Under the pieces are notes generated by a model. It saw only the letters and a list, made by a program, of their open reading frames with translations. It was not told the origin of the DNA and searched no databases. Source: Mobilisporobacter senegalensis (GTDB taxonomy: Bacteria; Bacillota; Clostridia; Lachnospirales; Lachnospiraceae). Taken from it: a stretch of 64,000 nt of DNA. The stretch lies in contig NZ_RJVG01000011.1 of assembly GCF_003752155.1 (NCBI RefSeq), positions 62,001-126,000 on the forward strand. Direction: 5' to 3'. Below, piece by piece: positions 46,403-56,477 of the stretch; the first letter of the stretch is position 1; every line of letters begins with the position of its first letter. The translations under genes and the position numbers were made by a program.

Positions 46403-46665
46403 TTATAAACGGCCTTCAAACATGATTGACAGTTCACCATATATCTTACCTCAGTTTCGGATTGGCAGGCTCCACTTTTTTGTCGCTTCAAAAGTTGCTA
46501 GATAAAGAGCTTTTAACAAGGCAATATCACTTGGAAATACGCTTCGCCCGCGGTTTAGTCGACGTATGTACTATTCAGACTTTCAATTACATTTGTCGTA
46601 TAGATAACCTTCCGTACATCGGAAGAGAACTTGAAAATAGGGCTGATAACGTCCCAATTGACTGA
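46403..46665 (-). pseudogene. IS256-family transposase, C-terminal remnant
   Basis: Read on the minus strand the sequence gives NWDVISPIFKFSSDVRKV, then IYTTNVIESLNSTY, the classic IS256 C-terminal motif. After a shift of one frame it continues RRLNRGRSVFPSD, ALLKALYLATFEATKKW and GKIYGELSIMFEGRL, ending at TAA. A TGA also replaces the Trp codon in RN-W-GKIY. Only about 88 codons remain; the N-terminal catalytic part is gone. It is a dead insertion-sequence fragment at the edge of the island. A 79-codon plus-strand frame opposite it is a shadow. Confidence 0.85.
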
Positions 46666-46756
46666 CCAATTGTATTTCCATTAATGGTTATTGGTAAGAA
46701 GTTTTAGAATTTGCGGACAGTGAGGAAATCACATAGAGGTTACTTGCCGTATATAA
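46665..46756 (+). pseudogene. Decayed duplicate of the VOC gene 3' end
   Basis: CCAATTGTATTTCCA at 46665 starts a 92-base stretch that matches 35082-35176, the last 30 codons of the VOC gene, at most positions, with a 4-base and a 1-base deletion that destroy the frame. It directly abuts the IS256 remnant. Confidence 0.8.
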
Positions 46757-46862
46757 GATGTACTAATACATTGTAAATTTAAACAAAAATGTATATTAAT
46801 TCCATAAACAGTATGTTTTTTTATTAAATTTATGTTATTATAATTTTATATTTTATAGTTTT

Positions 46863-46895
46863 AGTGGCAGATAATTATATCTGTCACTGTTTCTG
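46863..46895 (+). promoter_or_regulatory. Leader hairpin upstream of the FtsX-type exporter
   Basis: An 11 bp stem (AGTGGCAGATA with TATCTGTCACT, loop ATTA) is followed by the T-rich run GTTTCTGTTTTCT, so it can act as a terminator. A TATAAT at 46839-46844 lies just before it, so transcripts may start about 12 bases ahead of the hairpin: an attenuator of the exporter genes is possible. Confidence 0.5.
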
Positions 46896-46926
46896 TTTTC
46901 TATAATAAGAAAGGATGATAGATGGG

Positions 46927-48396
46927 GTGAGTGCAGTTTTAAATCGTGTTTTACATAGTATTACCTATAATAAAAAGAAGAATTTTATCAAGATTCTGTC
47001 TTTTAGCGTACTTTTCTATTTAATTATTGTTATGGGTGCATCCAGTTTTTCCAGTAAAGAACAAGTAAAAGAATTAAAAAATTCGATAGCAAATGCAGTG
47101 ACTATTTTTAAAACACCTTTGGGTGAATTGCAAGCTTATGATAATTTTACCAAGGATGAAATAGAAAAAATTACGAATGATTCTGCTATAAATAAAATTA
47201 ATATAACGTCCATTGATACTGCAGATTTTGTGAATATAGAACCTGTTATGGAAGAAGGAACAAAGGAGTATTGGGAATCCTATCAACTACCATTACCGGA
47301 GGGATGCACGTTGTTTGGAATAACCAATAGCGAATCATGTGTAATGTTTGCCGGTGCCGGTTTAGTTTTGACAAAAGGAACGGATATCACACAGAAAGAA
47401 GATGGAAAAAAGGTTGCGTTGATATCAGAGGAATTGGCTAGAAAGAACAGTCTTGCCCTTGGCAGCAAGATTACAGTATGTCTGCCAGAAACGAATTGGA
47501 AGACGTTAAAAGAGGTCTATGGAGAAGATTTCGATGAATATTTTTCTATTCAAACCCTGGAATTGACAGTTCGTGGGATTTTCAAGTTTCCAGACTGGCA
47601 GGAAAAAAGCACTGTACCCTATGAATATCAAGGCAACTTTGTATTCGTGCCGCAGGGTACATTGACAGCTTATGGGAAAGAACAGGGAACCAGCTTTTAC
47701 ATGCCCAAGCAAGTAAGCGTTTATTTAAAAGATTTGTCTCAGGTAGAGGAATATATTACAAGGATAAAAGAAAGATTGGGAAAACAAACCCTTACTCAGC
47801 ATGGAGAAACGGTTGAATACATATATAAATGGGACAAGGATTGGATTGATATTGTAGCAAGACCCATGAATGAAATTGGTAGAATGACACAAGTTGTGAC
47901 TATAATAATCTCTGTAAGTACTTATATTATAATGCTGTTAGTAAGTGCGTTCGTTTTAAAAGGGCGGAAGCGCGAGTTTGGAATTCTGATGTCTATGGGA
48001 GAGTCTAAGAAAAAAATAATCGCACAAGTAATTTTAGAGGAACTATTCCTGATTTTTGCAGCACTCTGTCTGGCTCTTTTATTAGGATCTGCAACAAAAA
48101 ACTATGTTGGAAGTATTATAGTAGGCCAATCTGCGAAACAAACAAATACTCAATTAGAGCAAAAGCAGGAACTTTTTAAATTGGAAGGTGAACAAGAAGG
48201 ACTTTTCTTAAAAAATATTTTAGAGCATAAAAGCGATCTGGTAAAGGCCAAGGAACAGTTGGCAGTTTCTTTTTATACAAAAAATATGATGATTTTTATG
48301 GGATTGGGAATTATTTTTGTATTGATATCATTGATACCACAAATGCTGTTCTTTCTTAAGCAAAGTCCCATAAAACTATTATTGTCTAAATGGTAG
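46927..48396 (+). CDS. FtsX/MacB-type ABC permease, first subunit
   Basis: About 489 residues from GTG 46927, which aligns the start with the sister permease (MSxV...); ATG 46915 in the same frame is possible but sits directly against AAGG. One membrane helix at the N-terminus (about 27-47), an extracellular MacB-like domain (about 50-315), then three helices at the C-terminus separated by a charged helical segment (QLEQKQELFKLEGEQEG, about 400-440). The layout is that of efflux permeases for peptides, antibiotics or lipoproteins. It forms an operon with a second permease and an ATPase; substrate unknown. Confidence 0.88.
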   Translation: MSAVLNRVLHSITYNKKKNFIKILSFSVLFYLIIVMGASSFSSKEQVKELKNSIANAVTIFKTPLGELQAYDNFTKDEIEKITNDSAINKINITSIDTADFVNIEPVMEEGTKEYWESYQLPLPEGCTLFGITNSESCVMFAGAGLVLTKGTDITQKEDGKKVALISEELARKNSLALGSKITVCLPETNWKTLKEVYGEDFDEYFSIQTLELTVRGIFKFPDWQEKSTVPYEYQGNFVFVPQGTLTAYGKEQGTSFYMPKQVSVYLKDLSQVEEYITRIKERLGKQTLTQHGETVEYIYKWDKDWIDIVARPMNEIGRMTQVVTIIISVSTYIIMLLVSAFVLKGRKREFGILMSMGESKKKIIAQVILEELFLIFAALCLALLLGSATKNYVGSIIVGQSAKQTNTQLEQKQELFKLEGEQEGLFLKNILEHKSDLVKAKEQLAVSFYTKNMMIFMGLGIIFVLISLIPQMLFFLKQSPIKLLLSKW

Positions 48397-48409
48397 AGGG
48401 GAGTAATAT

Positions 48410-49687
48410 ATGAGTTTTGTGAAGCGTGCTTTTTACAGTGTAATTTACCACAAAGGAAACAATTTACTGCTGTTTGGAATTTTTACGTTAATTTTAACTT
48501 TGGTTCTTTCCTCTATTTGTGTTAGAGATGCAGCGGAAAAAGGCATTAATCAAATAGGAAAGTCAGTTGATATATCTGTATTAGCAATAAAACATAAAGA
48601 TGATATGGAACTTGATTCTTTTGGCTTACAGATGGCCCATGAAATGGAAAAACTTCCTCAGGTGAAGATGGGTAGTTACCTATCGGATACGATAGCAGTG
48701 GCAAAAGATTTCAAGTCTTATTTTAATAAAGATTTATATACTTATACGCTGGAAATACTTCCGGAAAGGTATTCAAAGGAATGGGAGGATGGAAGTGTTA
48801 ACCTGGTAGGGATCACGGATACAAGTAACTATTGGTTCTTTCAAGAAAATAGAAATAAATTGCTGGAGGGAAGACATTTAAAAAAGGAAGATGAAGGAAA
48901 GTCATATGCGATTATAAGCAGAGTGCTTGCTGAAACAAATCATCTGGAGGTTGGAGATACTATTACCTTACAGTCATTTACCATGAAAAATAAAGTCAAA
49001 GAATTCAAAATTGTAGGAATTCATTCGGGAGCCATAGGCAATACATTCCCAAGTTATGAAGCTGATTGCAATTATATCTTTACACCAGTTGAATTTGCAG
49101 ATTACCTGGGTCCCGGAGGTATTAAAAAGGCAGAGTATACTTTAAATAATGCCTTTAAAGCAAATAATTTTATAGATGCAGCACAGATGATTGTGGAGCA
49201 AGGGGAAGACAAGGGAGAATTAACATTTGAAACTAACAATCTTATGTTCTTGCAAGCATCTTCTGCAATGAAAAGTTCAATTTATGTTGCCAATGCTATT
49301 TTAGTATCCGTTATTTTCATGGGAGGAATTGTCCTTTGTTTAATGGTACTATATTCCATGCTGGGACGTTTTTTTGAAGTAGGAGTGTTATTGTCTCTAG
49401 GGGAAAGAAGAAAATATATTGTTTTACAGATGATAATAGAGGTTTTTTTACCTTTGCTTCCGGCCATTCCCATAAGCATAATTAGCAGTAATCTGATTGC
49501 TGGCTGGCTTGGTGAGATATTACTAAGCAACGGTCCAGCCATGGAGAAAATAACAGTCTTGGTAAGCATACAATCCATCTTCATTGTATGTGTGTGTGGT
49601 CTGGTATTAGCAATAACAGCCTGTATCCTGCCCATAAAAAGAATTATGAAATATCAACCAAAGAAACTTTTGCAAATAATGGAGTGA
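48410..49687 (+). CDS. FtsX/MacB-type ABC permease, second subunit
   Basis: 425 residues; ribosome site GAGGGGAG. N-terminal helix (NNLLLFGIFTLILTLVLSSI, about 17-36), a MacB-like extracellular domain to about 280, then three helices (about 288-310, 335-365, 385-410) with the FtsX-typical segment VGVLLSLGERRKYIVLQMI. It begins 13 bases after the first permease. The two probably pair as a heterodimer driven by the following ATPase. Confidence 0.9.
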   Translation: MSFVKRAFYSVIYHKGNNLLLFGIFTLILTLVLSSICVRDAAEKGINQIGKSVDISVLAIKHKDDMELDSFGLQMAHEMEKLPQVKMGSYLSDTIAVAKDFKSYFNKDLYTYTLEILPERYSKEWEDGSVNLVGITDTSNYWFFQENRNKLLEGRHLKKEDEGKSYAIISRVLAETNHLEVGDTITLQSFTMKNKVKEFKIVGIHSGAIGNTFPSYEADCNYIFTPVEFADYLGPGGIKKAEYTLNNAFKANNFIDAAQMIVEQGEDKGELTFETNNLMFLQASSAMKSSIYVANAILVSVIFMGGIVLCLMVLYSMLGRFFEVGVLLSLGERRKYIVLQMIIEVFLPLLPAIPISIISSNLIAGWLGEILLSNGPAMEKITVLVSIQSIFIVCVCGLVLAITACILPIKRIMKYQPKKLLQIME

Positions 49688-49712
49688 AAGAGAGATATAT
49701 AAGGAGAGATTA

Positions 49713-50387
49713 ATGAAATCAATATTAAAAATGCAAAATGTAGGATATTATTACCAAACAAAAAACAATAGGGTGGATATTTTACAAGATGTTAATTTTT
49801 CTTTTGAACCAGGAAAACTATATACGATTGTAGGACCTTCAGGCTCAGGAAAAACCACAGCTCTTACTTTATTAGGAGGTCTCGAAAAACCCCAACATGG
49901 GGAAGTACTCTATAAAGAAAAGAATTTAAAAGAAATAGGTTATGATAATTATAGAAATCAGAAAATAGGAATTGTTTTTCAAGCTTATAATTTGCTGAAT
50001 TATTTGACTCCATTACAAAATGTTATTGCAGCCATGGAGATAACAAAGAACGAAATCCTTAATAAAAAGGAAAGGGCAGAGGAGTTCCTTGAAAAAATCG
50101 GAATAGATAAACATATGATGAATAGAAATGTCAGCCAATTATCAGGAGGTGAGCAGCAGCGTGTAGCGATTGCCAGAGCTATTTCCACTCAAGCAGAAAT
50201 ACTGCTGGCAGATGAACCTACTGGAAATTTAGATAGTGATACGGCAAAAGAAATTATAGGAATATTTAAAATGCTGGCTCATCAGGAACAAAAGTGTGTA
50301 ATTGTCGTTACCCATTCTGAAGACTTCGCGAAAAGTTCGGATATTATAATTAGGTTGAAAGATAGAAAATTTATTGGTGAAGATTAA
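49713..50387 (+). CDS. MacB/LolD-type ABC ATPase
   Basis: 224 residues, the compact size of MacB/BceA/LolD ATPases. Walker A GPSGSGKT (about 38-45), Q-loop IVFQAYNLLNYLTPLQNV, signature LSGGEQQR, Walker B ILLADEPTGNLD, switch His in VVTHSEDFAKSSD. It ends the exporter operon. No two-component system or resistance gene is adjacent, so a bacitracin-type detox module is not shown. Ribosome site AAGGAGAG. Confidence 0.93.
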   Translation: MKSILKMQNVGYYYQTKNNRVDILQDVNFSFEPGKLYTIVGPSGSGKTTALTLLGGLEKPQHGEVLYKEKNLKEIGYDNYRNQKIGIVFQAYNLLNYLTPLQNVIAAMEITKNEILNKKERAEEFLEKIGIDKHMMNRNVSQLSGGEQQRVAIARAISTQAEILLADEPTGNLDSDTAKEIIGIFKMLAHQEQKCVIVVTHSEDFAKSSDIIIRLKDRKFIGED

Positions 50388-50441
50388 GGAATACATTATG
50401 TTATTAAAAATTGGGATTATTGACAGGAATATATCATCAAG

Positions 50442-50484
50442 TTTTGCAGCTTTATTTCATCTTTATTGAAGTAAAGCTGCAAAA
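50442..50484. terminator. Bidirectional terminator between exporter operon and argH
   Basis: TTTTGCAGCTTTA (50442-50454) pairs perfectly with TAAAGCTGCAAAA (50472-50484), with a small inner TTCA/TGAA stem. Confidence 0.85.
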
Positions 50485-50511
50485 TATAAGGAAAGTACTC
50501 CATTGGTACCT

Positions 50512-51894
50512 TTATTTCTGATAATTATTAAGATACTCTTTATATACATTAATTACTTTTTCCATTGCCTCTTTCCCCGGAGCACCGATAGTTGTCCTTT
50601 TATTTACACAAGTCTCAAGGCTGATTGCCTCATAGATATCTTCTTCAAAGACAGGACTAATTCTTTTATATTCCTCTAAGGTCATATCATCCAGAGCAAT
50701 GTTTTTCTCAATGCAGTACAGAACAAGCTGTCCTACGATTCCATGGGCATCACGGAAAGGTACTCCATGATTTACAAGATAATCAGCGGCATCAGTTGCA
50801 TTGGTGAAACCATTTTTTGCACTAGACTCCATAATATCTTTCTTAAAGGTCATGGTAGAGATCATCCCGTTAAATAGTGAGATGCAGCCTTTTACCGTAT
50901 CAATGGCATCAAAGGTAAGTTCTTTATCTTCCTGCATATCCTTATTGTAGGCGAGAGGAATTCCTTTCATGGTAGTGAGTAATGACATTAAAGAACCATA
51001 TACACGACCTGTTTTTCCTCTCACTAATTCTGCGATGTCAGGATTTTTCTTCTGTGGCATAATGCTGCTGCCGGTACTATAGGCATCATCCAGTTCAATG
51101 AATTGATATTCGTTGGAATTCCAGATAATGATCTCTTCACTAAAACGGCTTAAATGCATCATAATCGTGGAAAGTGCACTTAATAATTCAATCAGGTAAT
51201 CTCTATCAGATACAGAATCCATACTATTTAGAGTAGGGCCGTAAAAGTTTAGAAGTGCTGCCGTATATTCCCGGTCAAGGGGATAGGTCGTACCGGCTAA
51301 TGCGCCTGACCCCAGTGGAGAATAATTTATTCTCTCGTAGATATCATGAAGCCGGTTTCGGTCCCTTTTAAACATTTCGAAGTATGCTCCAAGATGATGA
51401 GCTAATGTAATGGGCTGGGCTTTCTGAAGATGAGTGAAACCAGGCATAAAGGTTTCTATGTGATTTTCCATGGCCGTTAGCAGTGTTGCTAATAATTCTT
51501 TTAACAGGGAATCTATTTCGGTTACTTCATCTCTTGTATATAATTTCATGTCAAGAGCTACCTGATCATTACGGCTTCTCCCTGTATGGAGTTTTTTACC
51601 GGCTTCTCCAATTCTGTCAATCAGATTTGCTTCTACAAAGCTATGGATATCTTCGTGAAGTTCATCAATGCATAAAATACCATTTTCAATATCCACTTTT
51701 ATCCCTTGCAACCCCTGAACGATTTCTTCTTTTTCATTCTGAGAAATTATATTTTGCTTTGCCAACATAGATACATGGGCAATACTTCCTTCTATGTCCT
51801 GCTTATAAAACCTTTGATCAAAGGAGATAGAAGCATTAAAATTATTTACTAATTCATTGGTCTCTTTCGTAAAGCGTCCGCCCCATAGTTTCAT
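50512..51894 (-). CDS. argH: Argininosuccinate lyase
   Basis: 460 residues starting [20 protein letters not shown] at 51894, the universal ArgH opening; a frame start 15 bases earlier is less likely. Fumarase-superfamily signature [12 protein letters not shown] with the flexible catalytic serine loop, plus [11 protein letters not shown] and [13 protein letters not shown]. It splits argininosuccinate into arginine and fumarate, the last step of arginine synthesis. argG and other arg genes are not in the window. It is divergent from the M32 carboxypeptidase gene, sharing a TGTGA-N6-TCACA palindrome. Confidence 0.96.
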   Translation of the reverse strand: MKLWGGRFTKETNELVNNFNASISFDQRFYKQDIEGSIAHVSMLAKQNIISQNEKEEIVQGLQGIKVDIENGILCIDELHEDIHSFVEANLIDRIGEAGKKLHTGRSRNDQVALDMKLYTRDEVTEIDSLLKELLATLLTAMENHIETFMPGFTHLQKAQPITLAHHLGAYFEMFKRDRNRLHDIYERINYSPLGSGALAGTTYPLDREYTAALLNFYGPTLNSMDSVSDRDYLIELLSALSTIMMHLSRFSEEIIIWNSNEYQFIELDDAYSTGSSIMPQKKNPDIAELVRGKTGRVYGSLMSLLTTMKGIPLAYNKDMQEDKELTFDAIDTVKGCISLFNGMISTMTFKKDIMESSAKNGFTNATDAADYLVNHGVPFRDAHGIVGQLVLYCIEKNIALDDMTLEEYKRISPVFEEDIYEAISLETCVNKRTTIGAPGKEAMEKVINVYKEYLNNYQK

Positions 51895-51965
51895 AATATT
51901 CAACCTCATTTCATACTTTTGTTTATATATTAACTCTTTTTGAATATTTATGCAACAAAAAATAA

Positions 51966-51981
51966 TGTGACTTTTATCACA
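51966..51981. promoter_or_regulatory. CRP/FNR-type palindrome between argH and the M32 carboxypeptidase
   Basis: TGTGA-CTTTTA-TCACA is a perfect match to the CRP-type half-site spacing. A second half-site, TGTGATAAAA, is at 52015. It lies about 75 bases before the argH start. The rest of 51895-52235 shows no gene; a 72-codon frame at 52016 lacks a ribosome site. Confidence 0.5.
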
Positions 51982-52235
51982 TTTTAATTTTTTAGTAGAA
52001 TTTACATATTACAATGTGATAAAATACAGACAAGAAGAGGAATTATATGGTATATATCTAAAGATATATACCAAAAACCCAATGAAATATTATATGAGTA
52101 TGAAGTGGTTGATAAACGTATATACTTATAGAGAAAATCCTTGTAGGATCTGTATGAATTGTATCATAAATTCAGAATATTTATTCGTTTTGCAATCCTT
52201 ACATAATGATAAAAGTAAGAATGGAGATGATTAGA

Positions 52236-53750
52236 TTGGAAAAGGTATTGGAACAATTACAACCATATTTGGATAAGAATATGGCTCTTACTACTGCATT
52301 AACCCTATTAGAGTGGGATAATGAGACCTTAGCACCATTAGAAGGTATCTCTAATACAAGTAAAGCCATTGGAATATTATCAGATGAACAGTTTAAAGCT
52401 TTAATTAATGATGATGTTAAAAATATATTAAAGAAGTTAGAATCCAAGGAAGAGTATAATAAGCTGAATGAGAGGGAAAGAGCTGTCATTAAACAGCTTC
52501 GCAGGACATACCGTCAATTGGAAGCCATTCCTTCAAAGGAATATAAGGAATTTTGTGAATTTAGTGCAATGGCACCAAGTATCTGGGCTAAAGCAAGAGC
52601 ACAGAACAATTATGAAGAGTTTGCTCCTGTATTAGGAAAGCTTATTGAATATAAAAAACGATTTGCGAATTACAGAAATAAAGAGGGAGAAAAAGCGTAT
52701 AATATATTACTTGATGATTTTGAAGAAGGAATCACCATGGACTTTCTGGATGATTTCTTCGGTAAAATAAAAACAGAGATCATTCCTTTATTAAATAAAG
52801 TTATTAAATATAATGATATTATATCAAAAGATTATAATTCTCTTTCTTATACAATAGAGAAGCAACGGGATTTTTGTAAATGGATCAGTTCTTACATTGG
52901 TTTTGACTTTAACAGAGGGATTCTGGCTGAAAGTGAGCATCCTTTTTCAACAAATCTTCACAACAGGGATGTAAGGATTACAACTCATTATCAGGAGAAG
53001 AACCTGGAGAATGCCATATTTTCAGTTATACATGAATCAGGACATGCAATTTATGAAATGGGGATTTCTGATGAATTGACTCAAACAATTGTAGGTGCAG
53101 GTACTTCTATGGGAGTTCATGAATCACAGTCCAGATTCTTTGAAAATGTAATTGGCAGAAGTTATGAATTCTGGAAACCGATTTATCCAAAATTGGTCAG
53201 TACATTTCCGGAGCAATTAAATTCTGTAACATTGGAAGATTTTATCCGTGGCATTAATAAGGCAGAGCCAGGGTTAATAAGAATCGAAGCAGATGAGTTA
53301 ACATATACATTCCATATTATGATAAGATATGAAATGGAGAAATTAATTTTTGGAAATGAAATTAGTTTAGAAGAGCTTCCTAAGATATGGGATGATAAAT
53401 ATGAAGAATATCTTGGAATGAGACCGGCCAATCCGGCAGAAGGGATCTTGCAGGATATCCATTGGTCCGGCGGCGATTTTGGGTATTTTCCATCCTATGC
53501 TATTGGCAATGCAATTGCAGCTCAATTATATTATCATATGAAATCTGTTATGCCTTTTGATGAATACCTTCTTCACGGGGATTTAAAACCTATTGTTGAT
53601 TACTTGAAAGATAATGTACATCAATATGGTACTATGAAGAATATGAGGGAATTATTAAGGGACATTATGGATGAAGATTTAAATGTTGATTATTATATCA
53701 GATATTTAAAAGAAAAATACTCTAAAGTCTATCATTTAGAGACAGAGTAG
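52236..53750 (+). CDS. M32-family carboxypeptidase (carboxypeptidase Taq type)
   Basis: About 504 residues from TTG 52236, which lies 9 bases after GGAG; ATG codons in frame at 52206, 52221 and 52227 are alternatives. The M32 motifs are all present: HPFSTNLHNRDVRITTHY, zinc site HESGHAIYEMG, ESQSRFFENVIGR with the third ligand, and the C-terminal EGILQDIHWSGGDFGYFPSY. It removes C-terminal residues from peptides in the cytoplasm using a metal ion and broad specificity. It has its own promoter region facing argH. Confidence 0.93.
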   Translation: MEKVLEQLQPYLDKNMALTTALTLLEWDNETLAPLEGISNTSKAIGILSDEQFKALINDDVKNILKKLESKEEYNKLNERERAVIKQLRRTYRQLEAIPSKEYKEFCEFSAMAPSIWAKARAQNNYEEFAPVLGKLIEYKKRFANYRNKEGEKAYNILLDDFEEGITMDFLDDFFGKIKTEIIPLLNKVIKYNDIISKDYNSLSYTIEKQRDFCKWISSYIGFDFNRGILAESEHPFSTNLHNRDVRITTHYQEKNLENAIFSVIHESGHAIYEMGISDELTQTIVGAGTSMGVHESQSRFFENVIGRSYEFWKPIYPKLVSTFPEQLNSVTLEDFIRGINKAEPGLIRIEADELTYTFHIMIRYEMEKLIFGNEISLEELPKIWDDKYEEYLGMRPANPAEGILQDIHWSGGDFGYFPSYAIGNAIAAQLYYHMKSVMPFDEYLLHGDLKPIVDYLKDNVHQYGTMKNMRELLRDIMDEDLNVDYYIRYLKEKYSKVYHLETE

Positions 53751-53776
53751 GATTCTTATTATATATATTTTTAATG

Positions 53777-53795
53777 AAAGGTCAAATTGACCTTT
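53777..53795 (+). promoter_or_regulatory. Palindromic operator-like site at the enolase promoter
   Basis: AAAGGTCAA-A-TTGACCTTT is a perfect 9+1+9 palindrome. Its right arm contains TTGACC (53787-53792), usable as -35 box with A/T-rich -10 candidates (AGTATA, TATATA) near 53811-53818. Binding here would block the promoter. Confidence 0.55.
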
Positions 53796-53801
53796 GAATA
53801 G

Positions 53802-55211
<1,410 letters not shown>

Positions 55212-55217
55212 AAGTTA

Positions 55218-55412
55218 AAAAGGGGCTTTTACAAAATATATTTTTTGGAAATTAGAAGAACTTTATATTTCTCGAAATTTGTGCTCTATCGCGCGAAAGA
55301 CAGCGGCATTCTCTATCTTGCCGCTTTTCGCACATACATCGCACAAATTATCTACGAAATATAAAGTTCTTCCTATATGCAGAGAATCTTATATTTTTGT
55401 AAAAGCCTCTTT
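55218..55412. repeat. 195 bp imperfect palindrome after enolase
   Basis: Nested inverted repeats: outer arms AAGGGGCTTTTACAAAATATA with TATTTTTGTAAAAGCCTCTTT, next AGAAGAACTTTATATTTC with GAAATATAAAGTTCTTCCT, then CGAAATTTGTGC with GCACAAATT, and a core GCGGCA/TGCCGC hairpin. It lies between the convergent eno and larE genes. It can act as a terminator both ways, but its length and its core, which resembles the manA terminator, suggest an inserted mobile or amplified element. Confidence 0.7.
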
Positions 55413-55438
55413 TATGGTAAATGTGGAATTATGCATTA

Positions 55439-56251
55439 TTATATGTCTTTTAGGACTTCGTTCATACTTCCGGTTCTATAACCATTTAAATCCAGTGTCA
55501 CATATGTAAAACCAATTTCTTTGAATTCTTTTCCTACCTGTCTCATAAGATCCTTATCAACAAAACGTTCAAATTCCTTTTCACCTAATTCAATTCTGGC
55601 AGTATCATCATGATGACGTACCCTCAACTGACGGAATCCCAGATCAATCAGATAATTTTCAGCTCTTTCTACCATTGATAATTTTTCTCTTGTAATCTTA
55701 TGGCCATAAGGAAAACGAGAGGACAAACAAGCAAAGGCCGGTTTGCTCCAGGTAGGTAGATCTAATTCTTTCGATAATATTCTGATATCTTCTTTTGTCA
55801 TTTTTGATAACTTGAGAGGAGAAACTACACTTAGTTCAGCAGCTGCCTGCATTCCAGGGCGATAATCTCCTAAATCATCAAAATTAGAACCATCTGCAAC
55901 ATATTGTATGTTTCTTTGTAAAGCTTCTTCTTTTACTTTATGAAACAGCTCTTTTTTACAGTAATAACAGCGGTTGGTAGGGTTTTCTGTGAAGCCTTCT
56001 ATATCTAATTCTTCCGATTCAATTATGATATGAGTCGCTCCAATATCTTTGATCCAACGTTTGGCTTCTTCAAATTCCCTTTGAGGATAAGTGGAAGAAG
56101 TTGCAGTAACAGCAATGACTTTATCACCTAATACATCATAAGCAACTTTTAATAGAAAAGTACTGTCAACTCCACCTGAGTATGCGACTGCCAAACTTCC
56201 CAGATCTTTTATGTAGTTTTTAAGAAAGCTATATTTTTCTTGTAATGTCAT
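55439..56251 (-). CDS. larE: LarE, ATP-dependent sulfur transferase for the nickel-pincer cofactor
   Basis: 270 residues, standard LarE length. PP-loop SGGVDS (25-30) activates the carboxylate of the pyridinium precursor; further landmarks are ADGSNFDDLGDYRPG and KPAFACLSSRFPYG. Three cysteines are kept at C95 and C98 (NRCYYC) and C175 (FACL, the place of the sacrificial Cys176 of the Lactiplantibacillus enzyme). Three cysteines of this kind suggest the [4Fe-4S] subtype, which can use external sulfide instead of destroying itself. Together with larC at 2182 it makes the cofactor needed by the LarA-like protein at 7004; larB is not in the window. Ribosome site AAGGAGAG. Confidence 0.93.
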   Translation of the reverse strand: MTLQEKYSFLKNYIKDLGSLAVAYSGGVDSTFLLKVAYDVLGDKVIAVTATSSTYPQREFEEAKRWIKDIGATHIIIESEELDIEGFTENPTNRCYYCKKELFHKVKEEALQRNIQYVADGSNFDDLGDYRPGMQAAAELSVVSPLKLSKMTKEDIRILSKELDLPTWSKPAFACLSSRFPYGHKITREKLSMVERAENYLIDLGFRQLRVRHHDDTARIELGEKEFERFVDKDLMRQVGKEFKEIGFTYVTLDLNGYRTGSMNEVLKDI

Positions 56252-56368
56252 GGATATTCTCTCCTTAATTATTTCATAGTAAAATAATATATAATGTAGA
56301 TTAATCGTACTTTAAGATAATAAGTGTGTCAAGTATGAAAAAGGTAAAACGTTATCTATGCCTTATGA

Positions 56369-56412
56369 AAAAACCTTACTCTATAGATACTATACTATAA
56401 AGTAAGGTTTTT
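56369..56412. terminator. Terminator downstream of the small Cys protein gene
   Basis: AAAAACCTTACT (56369-56380) pairs with AGTAAGGTTTTT (56401-56412); A-run and T-run on both sides allow bidirectional function. Confidence 0.85.
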
Positions 56413-56477
56413 GATAAATGAATATACATCTCCAATGACATTCCGGTAAACAATAACCAATATATTATATAGTACGA

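Noticed and set aside
46426-46665. 79-codon plus-strand frame
   Set aside because: It lies opposite the IS256 transposase remnant, has no ribosome site and no similarity I recognise.
52016-52234. 72-codon frame upstream of the M32 carboxypeptidase
   Set aside because: No ribosome site, odd composition, and it runs into the real gene; likely leader sequence.
55279-55509. 76-codon frame after enolase
   Set aside because: It lies across the 195 bp palindrome and the end of larE; no ribosome site.
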